6,664 nt of DNA from Planctomycetota bacterium (GCA_021828935.1 JAJZCU010000119.1:1-6664); one strand, 5' to 3'; shown: positions 1 to 6,203, counted from the first letter of the stretch. A program made the numbers and translations. The notes: generated by a model not told the origin, from the sequence alone.

Positions 1-228
1 CGAGCTGATGTTGTATTTCACGGCCGTCGCGTGGTTGGCGTCGGTGTCCATCTTTCCGACTTTCACTTTGCCCTTGTATTCCTCAGCCAATTCGTCAATG
101 GTTGGCGCCAACATGCGGCAGGGGGCGCACCATTCGGCCCAAAAATCCACCAGCACCGGGTCTTTGCTGTCCAGCACATCCTGCTGAAAACTCGCATCGC
201 TGAATTGTGACACGTTTGTACTTGCCAT
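1..228 (-). CDS. trxA: Thioredoxin, 3' end cut by the window edge
   Basis: Cytoplasmic thiol-disulfide oxidoreductase that reduces protein disulfides and is itself recycled by thioredoxin reductase. The 76 codons present cover roughly the first three quarters of a usual 105-110 residue thioredoxin. Seen: the beta-strand VLVDFW with the buried Asp at residue 28, then the active site WCAPC (W33, C34, C37), then the helix RMLAPTIDELAEEY and the KVGKMDTDAN strand. The fragment ends at KYNISS, just before the expected cis-proline loop (IPT). The redox motif carries Ala where E. coli TrxA has Gly (WCGPC), a common bacterial variant. The start is the ATG at 226-228, preceded by GGAG at 238-241 with 9-nt spacing. 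It lies 187 nt downstream of mutS on the same strand and has its own promoter, so it is probably transcribed independently. Confidence 0.96.
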   Translation of the reverse strand, partial: MASTNVSQFSDASFQQDVLDSKDPVLVDFWAEWCAPCRMLAPTIDELAEEYKGKVKVGKMDTDANHATAVKYNISS

Positions 229-278
229 GAGGTGTTTCTCCAAAATTAATACAGCCGCCCTTGGTGCGGCCACAATGC

Positions 279-308
279 ATAGTAGACCCGATTGAGCCGG
301 TTTGTCAA
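279..308 (-). promoter_or_regulatory. sigma70-type promoter of trxA
   Basis: On the minus strand a perfect -35 TTGACA (303-308) is followed after 18 bp by TACTAT (279-284), which matches four of six -10 consensus bases. Transcription would start near 272, giving a leader of about 44 nt that includes the GGAG ribosome site. No operator-like dyad is visible over it. Confidence 0.75.
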
Positions 309-370
309 CGCTCTTTTGCACGCGGGTCAAATGCGGCGTGGAAAAGTTTTTGGGGCGCCGTGAAGTCCGA

Positions 371-408
371 CGTGGCGTCGCTGGGGCGGCAATGGGCGCC
401 GCGCCACG
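371..408. other. Inverted repeat just after the mutS stop codon
   Basis: A 7-bp arm CGTGGCG (371-377) pairs with CGCCACG (402-408). An inner arm GCGGC (386-390) pairs with GCCGC (398-402), which overlaps the outer right arm by one base, so the two stems compete in part. It begins 8 nt past the mutS stop and could stabilise or end the mutS transcript. No T-run follows it directly on the minus strand, so it is not a standard intrinsic terminator. Confidence 0.4.
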
Positions 409-415
409 CAATCAG

Positions 416-3109
416 TTATGTCTTCCCTTCCACCAGTTGACGCAGGGCCTGCAGAGCCTCCCAGGCCTGCATGGGCGACATTCGGTCAAGGTCCAGGCTG
501 GCCAGACGGGCCAACGCCTGCTGATTGCGGCTGTCAAACAATTGCACCTGCCCGTTCACCGCCGTAGCCGCCGCCCGCGGCCGCGCCTTGCCCACCTGCA
601 CGCGCAGTTCGCCCAGCAGTTGCCGCGCCCGTTGCACCACGCTCCGCGGCACGCCCGCCAGGCGCGCCACCTGCACCCCGTATGATTTATCCGCCTGCCC
701 GGCCACGATCCGGTGCAGAAAAATCACCTGATCTTCCCATTCCCGCACCAAAACGTTGTAATTCGCCACCGCTTTGGAACTCTCCGCCAATTCCGTTAAT
801 TCATGGTAATGCGTGGCGAACAACGTCCGGCAGCCGGCGGTGTCGGTTAAAAATTCGGCAATGGCCCACGCCAAAGCCAGGCCGTCAAGCGTGCTGGTTC
901 CCCGGCCAATTTCATCTAAAATCACCAGCGAACGATCGGACGCGTGCAGAAGAATGTGCGCCGTCTCAGTCATTTCCACCATGAATGTACTCTGGCCCGC
1001 CGCCAGATCATCGGAGGCCCCCACCCGCGTAAAAATTCGGTCGGTCAGGCCGATGGTCGCCTCCCGCGCCGGCACAAAGCTGCCGGCCTGCGCCATGAGC
1101 ACCACCAGGGCCGCCTGCCGGATGAAGGTGGATTTGCCGGCCATGTTTGGCCCCGTGATCAGGTGCAACGTCGGGCCGCCATCCAGAAATTCCAGATCGT
1201 TGGGCACAAATTTTTCGCCCATCGCCGGCTCCAGCACCGGGTGCCGGGCGTCAATTAAATGCAGCGCCCGTGCCGTGGTCATCACCGGTCGGCAAAAGTG
1301 CCGCTGCCGGGCCACATGCGCGAAGGCCGCCAGCACATCCAGGGCCGCCGTGGCCGAGGCGACGCGTTGCAAATCCTGCACATGCGCCGCCAGCGCCCCG
1401 CGGAGTTGCTCAAAGATGTCTTGTTCCAGGGCCAGGGCCCGTTCCTGCGCGGTGAGAAGGTCCGTTTCATACTGTTTGAGTTCCGGCGTGATGTACCGCT
1501 CGGCATTGCGCACGGTCTGCTTGCGCGTGAAGGTGGCGGGCACCCGGCTGCCGTGGGCGTGCGTGACTTCAATGTAAAAGCCAAAGACTTTGTTGTACCC
1601 CACCTTCAGGGAGCTAATGCCGGTACTGGCGATCAGATCGCTTTGGTACTTGGCAAGAAATGCCCGGCTATCGGTGGATAACGCCCGCAGACGGTCCAGT
1701 TCAGAATTGAATTCGGCGCGGATGAAACCCGTCTGGCGCGTGTGGGCCGGCGCGGGGTCGGCCACGGCGGCGCGAATTTGCCGGGCCACCTCGCGCACCA
1801 CCGGCAGACGCTCCAAAAATTCCTGAACCACAGGCAGGGTTTTTTCCAGCCCCGCCAGCGGTCCGGCCGCCGCCGACATTGCCTCTAAGCTGCGGGCCAG
1901 CGCCGCAAGATCGCGCGGACCGGCCCGGCGGCAGCACAGCCGGCCGGCGATGCGCTCCACGTCGGCGCATTCACGCAGGGCCAGACGCAGCTGCTCCAAC
2001 GCTTGCTGCTGATCCAGGAAGGCCGCCACGGCGTCATGGCGCGCGGCGATGGCCTTGAGGTCACGCAGCGGAAAACAGAGATAGTTACGTAATAATCTGG
2101 CCCCCATGGCCGTGACCGTTTCATCCAGCGAATCGCTTAACGACCCGTGGCTGGAGTTGCCCCGAATGGTCTTCAACACCTCCAGCGAACGCAGGCTCAC
2201 CGGGTCCACAATTAAATGATTTTGGCGATCAAACTCCCGGGGCGGCTGGATGTGTTCCAAGGCCGCTTTCTGGGTTTCGTGCAGGTACGCCACGACAAGA
2301 CCGGCGGCGGCCAGACCCAGATGTTTTTCCGTGGTGTAGCCGAATCCGGCAAAGCCCAGCACGCCGTAATGTTCCTTTAGCGCGGCGGCGGCCTGGTGCG
2401 GCTGGGCCTGCCACGCCGGCCGGGGAGACAGGGCCAAACCCAGGCTCTCGGCCAGGCGCGCCGCCGGCGCGGGGGCCTGCCCATCGGCGGTTTCCGGGTA
2501 CAAAAGCTCGCGCGGCCGCAGGCGCGCCAACTCTTCAGAACAGGCGGCCAGTGAGCCGGCCATGGTCAAAAATTTTCCGGTGGACAGTTCGCACCAGGCA
2601 ATGGCGCCCTCCGCCTGGGTCTTGCGGGCAGCATGGGGTTCTGAATGGGATGCCGATCCGGCCGCTGCCTCGGCTAAAATCAGGCACGCAACGAAATTTT
2701 CTTCGCGCCCATCGAGCATGCTTTCTTCGGTGAGCGTGCCGGGCGTCACCAGCCGCACCACCTCGCGCTTCACGACCCCCTTGGCGTTGCGGGCGTCTTC
2801 AATTTGTTCACAAATGGCCACCTTGTACCCGGCGGCCACCATGCGCTGCAGGTACGTGTCCACCGCGTGGTACGGCACGCCGGCCATGGGCACGGCGTTT
2901 TCCTGCTTGCTGCGGCTGGTCAAGGCCACGCCCAACACGCGAGCGGCGGTGCGCGCGTCTTCATAAAATGTTTCGTAAAAATCCCCAATACGGAAGAACA
3001 GCACCGCGTTGGGATACTGCGCCTTGTACTGCTGGTACTGCCGCATCGCCGGCGTGAGCAGCGACGGGTCCAGCACGGAAAGATCAGCGTCTGAAAAGGC
3101 CGTGGTCAT
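416..3109 (-). CDS. mutS: DNA mismatch repair protein MutS
   Basis: Recognises base mismatches and small loops as a dimer clamp and, with ATP, recruits MutL to start post-replicative repair. It has 897 residues; E. coli MutS has 853. Domain I carries the mismatch-reading F-x-E motif in RIGDFYETF (F44, E46). Connector, lever and clamp regions follow. The ATPase domain starts near DARHPVLE (about 615), with Walker A GPNMAGKST (653-661), the SDDLAAGQSTFMVEM signature, Walker B VILDEIGRGTS (D732, E733) and the switch His in ATHYHEL (H767). The C-terminus has a QVQLF motif (854-858), a likely sliding-clamp binding peptide, followed by the usual helical tail with DLDRMSPMQA. An Ala/Ser/His-rich stretch at about 147-167 looks like an insertion and explains part of the extra length. 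The start is fixed by an in-frame TAA at 3119-3121. No Shine-Dalgarno site is seen. No mutL is in the window. Confidence 0.98.
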   Translation of the reverse strand: MTTAFSDADLSVLDPSLLTPAMRQYQQYKAQYPNAVLFFRIGDFYETFYEDARTAARVLGVALTSRSKQENAVPMAGVPYHAVDTYLQRMVAAGYKVAICEQIEDARNAKGVVKREVVRLVTPGTLTEESMLDGREENFVACLILAEAAAGSASHSEPHAARKTQAEGAIAWCELSTGKFLTMAGSLAACSEELARLRPRELLYPETADGQAPAPAARLAESLGLALSPRPAWQAQPHQAAAALKEHYGVLGFAGFGYTTEKHLGLAAAGLVVAYLHETQKAALEHIQPPREFDRQNHLIVDPVSLRSLEVLKTIRGNSSHGSLSDSLDETVTAMGARLLRNYLCFPLRDLKAIAARHDAVAAFLDQQQALEQLRLALRECADVERIAGRLCCRRAGPRDLAALARSLEAMSAAAGPLAGLEKTLPVVQEFLERLPVVREVARQIRAAVADPAPAHTRQTGFIRAEFNSELDRLRALSTDSRAFLAKYQSDLIASTGISSLKVGYNKVFGFYIEVTHAHGSRVPATFTRKQTVRNAERYITPELKQYETDLLTAQERALALEQDIFEQLRGALAAHVQDLQRVASATAALDVLAAFAHVARQRHFCRPVMTTARALHLIDARHPVLEPAMGEKFVPNDLEFLDGGPTLHLITGPNMAGKSTFIRQAALVVLMAQAGSFVPAREATIGLTDRIFTRVGASDDLAAGQSTFMVEMTETAHILLHASDRSLVILDEIGRGTSTLDGLALAWAIAEFLTDTAGCRTLFATHYHELTELAESSKAVANYNVLVREWEDQVIFLHRIVAGQADKSYGVQVARLAGVPRSVVQRARQLLGELRVQVGKARPRAAATAVNGQVQLFDSRNQQALARLASLDLDRMSPMQAWEALQALRQLVEGKT

Positions 3110-3117
3110 GGCCGCCG

Positions 3118-3147
3118 ATTATACCGCGGGACGCCGTGACAGGCCAA
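3118..3147 (-). promoter_or_regulatory. mutS promoter, possibly giving a leaderless mRNA
   Basis: A perfect TATAAT (3118-3123) lies on the minus strand, 18 bp after TTGGCC (3142-3147), a four-of-six match to the -35 consensus. Only 8 nt separate the -10 box from the mutS ATG. Transcription would therefore start about 2-3 nt before the ATG, or on it. The 8 nt are TCGGCGGC, with no ribosome-binding sequence. Confidence 0.6.
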
Positions 3148-3231
3148 AAACAAAATTCCGGGCATCCGGTTGCGCGTCGATTGGACGCGGCAAAAATTTT
3201 GAAGGCCCCGTGTTAAATCCATCTTCCACCG

Positions 3232-3274
3232 TATCCGCGTCCATCCGGGGGCGCCCTCTGGGCCATCCGCGATT
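3232..3274 (+). repeat. Outer inverted-repeat arm, left copy
   Basis: This 43-nt segment is the reverse complement of 3679-3721 with 37 of 43 positions matching and no gaps (hand alignment). Both copies contain a GGCGCCC core flanked by ATCCGCG-type words. Such words are typical of dispersed intergenic repeats that spell TRMNAD-like peptides in draft annotations. Confidence 0.8.
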
Positions 3275-3308
3275 CCGGTCATTTGGCCTTGGCTTGCGGC
3301 GATTGAAG

Positions 3309-3334
3309 ATTGGCCACAGAGATTGGCCACAGAG
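3309..3334 (+). repeat. 13-bp perfect tandem duplication
   Basis: The unit ATTGGCCACAGAG occurs twice back to back (3309-3321 and 3322-3334). The second copy runs into the inner CACAGAG arm, so this looks like slippage at the arm's edge. Confidence 0.85.
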
Positions 3335-3350
3335 TTCACAGAGCACAAGA
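3326..3350 (+). repeat. Inner inverted-repeat arm, left copy (CACAGAG type)
   Basis: GCCACAGAGTTCACAGAG and the following bases resemble the reverse complement of 3445-3474, with gaps. In the opposite reading it spells MCSVNSV-like peptide, and the partner spells HRAPRGHRE. That is the pattern of a widespread degenerate intergenic repeat (recalled, not searched). Confidence 0.6.
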
Positions 3351-3360
3351 GGAGAACACG

Positions 3361-3426
3361 GTGGACGAATTAATAGAGAACGTCCTTGGCGCTGCGGGCT
3401 TTGGTTTTTTGACGAAATGCGGTTAA
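3361..3426 (+). pseudogene. Remnant resembling the N-terminus of a GxxExxY (PDDEXK_3) protein
   Basis: A GTG at 3361 with GGAG at 3351-3354 (6-nt spacing) opens 21 codons before TAA at 3424-3426. The peptide starts VDELIENVLGAA and continues GFGFLTKCG. Members of the GxxExxY family (PD-(D/E)XK nuclease fold) typically begin with an E-L/E-K-V/I-G-A-A-I-E-V-H segment followed by LGPGFLE-VYE. The observed peptide looks like that start with about eight residues, including IEVH, deleted between GAA and GFGFL. It lies between the two inner repeat arms. The match is short and judged from memory, so the family call is tentative. The alternative is a chance ORF. Confidence 0.38.
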
Positions 3427-3444
3427 TCGATCAGGTCAAAAGTA

Positions 3445-3474
3445 TCTCTCTGTGACCTCTGGGTGCCCTGTGGC
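3445..3474 (+). repeat. Inner inverted-repeat arm, right copy (CTCTGTG type)
   Basis: Roughly the inverted partner of 3326-3350, degenerate and needing gaps, with the GCCACAG and CACAGAG words kept. The pair encloses about 95 nt containing the short GTG-started remnant. Confidence 0.6.
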
Positions 3475-3480
3475 ATTTCC

Positions 3481-3570
3481 CCGTCTTCCGGACGGACTTG
3501 GTATAGATCACGACCTGTCGTTCGACCAGAAGGCCAAGTTGCTGGCCTTTGATGACCGGCCGTAGGGCCG
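3481..3570. repeat. Three successive small stem-loops
   Basis: CCGTC/GACGG (3481-3485 with 3491-3495), AAGGCCA/TGGCCTT (3530-3536 with 3543-3549, 6-nt loop) and CGGCC/GGCCG (3557-3561 with 3566-3570, 4-nt loop) are all perfect stems. They overlap the minus-strand remnant at 3485-3565, so part of that segment may be structural repeat instead of decayed coding sequence. Confidence 0.55.
3485..3565 (-). pseudogene. Remnant resembling the middle of a GxxExxY (PDDEXK_3) protein
   Basis: The minus-strand frame reads LRPVIKGQQL then GLLVERQVVIYTKSVRK. Family members have a segment of the form P-V-x-Y-K-G-x-x-L, then G-Y-R-x-D-L-L-V-E-x-x-V-V-x-E-x-K-x-V-E. Here the GYRxD part is missing and the expected catalytic Glu of ExK is Tyr (YTK), so any nuclease would be dead. 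No start codon with a ribosome site, no upstream half and no C-terminal NF-type segment is seen. It lies on the opposite strand from the N-terminal-like remnant, so the two are not one simple frameshifted gene. Motif recall only; a chance resemblance is possible. Confidence 0.33.
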
Positions 3571-3678
3571 CCAAGAATTTCAAGGAAAATAGGGTCACAA
3601 AATTCGGCCCGATGTTGCCCAAATGGAACTACGTTGCGCCGCCGCAATGACCACAACAGTTATTGATTCGGCAGCCCT

Positions 3679-3721
3679 AACCGCTGATGGCCCGGAGGGC
3701 GCCCCCTGATTCACGCGGATA
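3679..3721 (+). repeat. Outer inverted-repeat arm, right copy
   Basis: Inverted partner of 3232-3274, 37 of 43 matches, ungapped. Its outer end runs into a direct repeat shared with 3930-3970, so this copy is a mosaic: the AACCGCTGAT word and the GGATAGGGACGAC tail also occur in the second hairpin, but with the GGCGCCC-containing block absent there. Confidence 0.8.
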
Positions 3722-3749
3722 GGGACGACGGAGCGCCCAATCCCTCCGA
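3708..3749 (+). repeat. Direct repeat, copy 1 of 2
   Basis: Matches 3930-3970. Over 38 aligned positions (3712-3749 against 3933-3970) 32 agree, and all six differences are transitions (A/G or C/T). The shared words are CACGCGGAT, GGGACGACGG, CAAT and CTCCGA. Confidence 0.78.
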
Positions 3750-3834
3750 TAAAATAATCACATCATAACATTCCAAAACCAAAATGGATGCCGCGCCCCG
3801 ATGCTTCTCTTGCCAACCGCCATTACTTCTTTCC

Positions 3835-3950
3835 GTCGTATCCGCGTTCATCCGCGTCATCCGCGGTTCCCTTGGCCGTCGTTGTGCCGCGGCGGTGGCG
3901 GCTCCAATTAATAAACCGCTGATTACGCGGATCACGCGGATGGGGACGAC
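3835..3950 (+). repeat. Large imperfect hairpin of ATCCGCG-type arms
   Basis: Arm 3835-3868 is the inverse of 3914-3950, needing small gaps. The arms share AACCGC, ACGCGGAT (twice) and ACGAC. The 45-nt loop holds a GC-rich GCCGCGGCGG word. This is the same repeat type as the outer pair, but without its GGCGCCC block. It ends 101 nt before the membrane-protein stop codon and on RNA would form a stable stem in either direction. Confidence 0.75.
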
Positions 3951-3970
3951 GGGACGCTCAATTTCTCCGA
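3930..3970 (+). repeat. Direct repeat, copy 2 of 2
   Basis: Second copy of the 3708-3749 segment. It overlaps the right arm of the 3835-3950 hairpin and extends about 20 nt beyond it. The conserved unit is therefore longer than the palindrome and ends at CTCCGA. Confidence 0.75.
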
Positions 3971-4051
3971 ACCGGTCCCGCCGCACGCTGTGCATGCGAA
4001 CCGATTTTGTATGTCGTTTTCGATATGTAGGCGACGTCGATCGTGGATGGA

Positions 4052-6091
4052 TTACCCCGGCAACAATTGATAATGCACCATGCCGCCCACGGCCAGACCG
4101 ATGAACATCCATAATCCCGCCGAAAGCGTTTCCCCCACAATTAAACCAATAAAAAATGGCCGGGCCCGGCGGAACGCCCCCGCCCCGCCATAGCGCAGCA
4201 GCAGTTGCTTGAACAGCCAGCCTAAGAATATCGAAAACCAAAACGTGTGCAGCGGCCAGGTGTGCATGAGCAACAAGCCCACCGGACTAAAGGGCCACCA
4301 CGCAAACAGCAGCCGCCCGCCCGCCACTGCCAGCACCACCAAGGCGCCCAAGCCCAGATTCCACCACGCCAGCGGCAATGACCGCGGCGCGCCCGAATTG
4401 CTAAAGGCATACGTGTGCGTAAGCGTGACGATGGGCACGGTGCGCGCCGACCAACTGTCCATGGTCGCCCGGCCGTAATGATACGCCAGGATGTGTTGCG
4501 TCACGCCGGAAATCAGCACGCTCAGGACCAGGGCGCCGATCATCCAGCGGAACAGTTTGGGGCGTTGTGCAGGCTCTATATCGGTGCCCAGCCGCAGGGC
4601 GTCGGTGGCGAAGGGCATTAAGTTTTCACGCAAATCATAAAAGAAAATATGCGACGTAACCGATGAAAAATAATAACTGGCCATGTCCACGAAACGCGGA
4701 CCCAGCAAAAAATTCAGGAACATCGACGGCCACCACGTCGTGCCGATGAACATGATGCCCGTCTCGGCGACCACCCGGGCCATCAGCGTCACCAGTACGA
4801 TGCCCAGGAGTACAATCAGGCCCGCCACCCACGCCTGTACGCCGGCGAGCGTCATCCATATCCCGGCCACCAGCAGGCAGATCAGCAAACCGCCGACCAT
4901 GACGCGGCAACTTATAAATTCATCGGGATCTCGCGGGGCGTTTCTCCAGGCGGCTTTCGCCACGGAGGCCAGATGCTCGCGGGCCAACCAGACGATGCCC
5001 GCAAAATAGGCCAGATACATGCCGATGGACCGCACGGGCATCATGGGCCGGGGATCGATCCCGCGGCTGGCCAGCGCCACGGATGCCAGGCCATTAATAA
5101 CCAGGAAAAACCAGAGGCTAAACGCCACTTCAGAGGGGACGAAAAACGAGATGCCCACGGCCGAAAAAAAGATGCGATTGCTGGTTAAATACCCGGGCAA
5201 ATGGTTCCACGGGGCCTGTCCGAACGCGCTGGTGAAGCTGAAGGAAAGTTTCACGTGCGGTACGGCGTGAAAATAGGCGTGCAGGCCTCCCAATAAATAA
5301 ACAAATATTGGAATGGCCGCGCCCGCCCACAGCACCGGGTTGCGCCACAGCGCGTTGTAGCAGCGTCCGGGCTCCGGCGCCTGCATGAGTTCCAGTGGAA
5401 TGGTGGCCAGCGGATACCCCAGCCGCTCATGCTGCACCCACTGCCGCCGAAAAATGGCGGCCAGAAACATCATGGCGCCGAACACCGCGGCGATCAAGAT
5501 TCCCCACAGCGCCGCGGGCAGCAGAAAGGGCCGCCACGGCGTGTGGACGCGCCCGCTTTCGCCGGGAAAAAAATAATCGCGAACCACCGCCGAATGGGCG
5601 CGATGCGCGGGCGCCAACGCCGGCGGTATCAACGCCGTGACGCTCTTAAGCCAGGGGTAACGTTCAACATAGTGGTACGGCGAGATGAGCATGGGCTCGA
5701 AGTAGCGCAGCAGCCCGCTGGAGGGCGCCGCCGCCGCGACGAACATCATGGCCAGCATCACAATCAATTCGCCGGTGGAAAAAGGCCGGCGCCGGAGGCG
5801 CGTCAGCAGAGGATTTACCGCCAATACCAGCGCGGCCATGATGCTGATGATTCCGGCGGGGAAATAATTTCCAATAAAAAATGTGTTCTTGGCGACATAG
5901 TCGTTGTACGGCGTGAACGCCGCGATGAACCCCACCAACAGGCAGCCCACCAGAATCGACCGAATGCCCACCGCCGGCGGCGAACCGTGGCCCAGAGGAC
6001 CGGGGTCCAAAGAGCCGCCGGTGGCGCCAGCCCCCGCCCGGGGGGCCTTTCCCGATTCCGCCGCGTCTAAATTGCTCACACCAATGGGCAC
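4052..6091 (-). CDS. Polytopic membrane protein, DUF6785/DUF6784 type
   Basis: A 679-residue integral membrane protein of unknown substrate. After a Gly/Pro-rich N-terminal tail of about 40 residues without a cleavable signal peptide, I count about 14-16 hydrophobic segments: near 43-60, 71-96, 107-128, 189-213, 252-274, 306-342 (two), 356-372, 397-416, 420-442, 447-464, 513-535, 575-598, 603-628 and 645-672. Size, helix number and the C-terminal RPFFIGLIVGETLSAGLW segment recall the DUF6785 and DUF6784 families of PVC bacteria and, more distantly, oligopeptide (OPT) transporters. This is from memory. Conserved-looking polar spots in membrane regions include RVVAETG (439-445), GTTWWPS (450-456) and THTYAFSNSG (558-567). 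The start is GTG with GAGGA at 6098-6102, 6 nt away. A second in-frame GTG (codon 5) is less well placed. Transport function is inferred, and no partner gene adjoins it. Confidence 0.88.
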   Translation of the reverse strand: MPIGVSNLDAAESGKAPRAGAGATGGSLDPGPLGHGSPPAVGIRSILVGCLLVGFIAAFTPYNDYVAKNTFFIGNYFPAGIISIMAALVLAVNPLLTRLRRRPFSTGELIVMLAMMFVAAAAPSSGLLRYFEPMLISPYHYVERYPWLKSVTALIPPALAPAHRAHSAVVRDYFFPGESGRVHTPWRPFLLPAALWGILIAAVFGAMMFLAAIFRRQWVQHERLGYPLATIPLELMQAPEPGRCYNALWRNPVLWAGAAIPIFVYLLGGLHAYFHAVPHVKLSFSFTSAFGQAPWNHLPGYLTSNRIFFSAVGISFFVPSEVAFSLWFFLVINGLASVALASRGIDPRPMMPVRSIGMYLAYFAGIVWLAREHLASVAKAAWRNAPRDPDEFISCRVMVGGLLICLLVAGIWMTLAGVQAWVAGLIVLLGIVLVTLMARVVAETGIMFIGTTWWPSMFLNFLLGPRFVDMASYYFSSVTSHIFFYDLRENLMPFATDALRLGTDIEPAQRPKLFRWMIGALVLSVLISGVTQHILAYHYGRATMDSWSARTVPIVTLTHTYAFSNSGAPRSLPLAWWNLGLGALVVLAVAGGRLLFAWWPFSPVGLLLMHTWPLHTFWFSIFLGWLFKQLLLRYGGAGAFRRARPFFIGLIVGETLSAGLWMFIGLAVGGMVHYQLLPG

Positions 6092-6097
6092 AGAATA

Positions 6098-6102
6098 TCC
6101 TC
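6098..6102 (-). promoter_or_regulatory. Ribosome-binding site that sets the GTG start
   Basis: GAGGA on the minus strand, 6 nt before the GTG at 6089-6091. It supports this GTG over the GTG at codon 5 and is the clearest Shine-Dalgarno site in the window, in contrast to mutS. Confidence 0.75.
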
Positions 6103-6146
6103 AGGCGTCGCGAAGTTGCCGGTAAAAAAAGCCGGCCGGAAACCTT

Positions 6147-6173
6147 GGGGATAATCCGGGGGGATAATCCGGG
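6147..6173 (+). repeat. 13-bp period tandem repeat
   Basis: GGGGATAATCCGGG occurs at 6147-6160 and again at 6160-6173 (period 13, sharing one G). On the minus strand it reads CCCGGATTATCCCC twice, 56-82 nt upstream of the membrane-protein start. It could be slippage or a doubled protein-binding site. Confidence 0.8.
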
Positions 6174-6203
6174 CGAACTGCCTGCGGGGAAGTCCGGTAG
6201 GAA

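Larger units (their letters stand above)
3110..4051. other. 942-bp gene-free repeat island
   Basis: Between the mutS start and the stop of the membrane-protein gene I find no intact gene. Open frames here (such as 3711-4241 minus or 3009-3455 plus) read through repeat arms and give low-complexity peptides such as EPRMTRMNADT. The island consists of three inverted-repeat or hairpin systems, a 13-bp tandem duplication, three small stem-loops at 3481-3570 and two short coding-like remnants, listed separately. The stretch from 3971 to 4051 shows nothing beyond weak dyads, and no clear terminator for the membrane-protein gene. Confidence 0.75.

Noticed and set aside
813..1577. 254-codon plus-strand open frame
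   Set aside because: Lies antisense inside the mutS ATPase and clamp region. The peptide is Arg/Ser/Cys-rich with no domain, and mutS explains the sequence fully.
3009..3455. 148-codon plus-strand open frame across the mutS start
   Set aside because: Antisense to the mutS N-terminus, then runs through repeats. No ribosome site or recognisable domain.
3309..3474. CRISPR-like look of repeated CACAGAG words
   Set aside because: Repeats are inverted and degenerate, with no regular spacer length and no cas gene nearby.
3711..4241. 176-codon minus-strand open frame overlapping the end of the membrane-protein gene
   Set aside because: Starts inside that gene in another frame and then reads through the repeat arms. 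The TRMNAD-type peptide is a translation of the repeat.
5429..6070. 213-codon plus-strand open frame
   Set aside because: Antisense to the membrane-protein gene. Arg/His/Gln-rich composition is typical of a shadow frame in GC-rich DNA.
6118..6136. Intrinsic terminator or attenuator before the membrane-protein gene (GCCGG/CCGGC with T7)
   Set aside because: The T-run lies in the loop, not after the stem, so it does not have terminator geometry.
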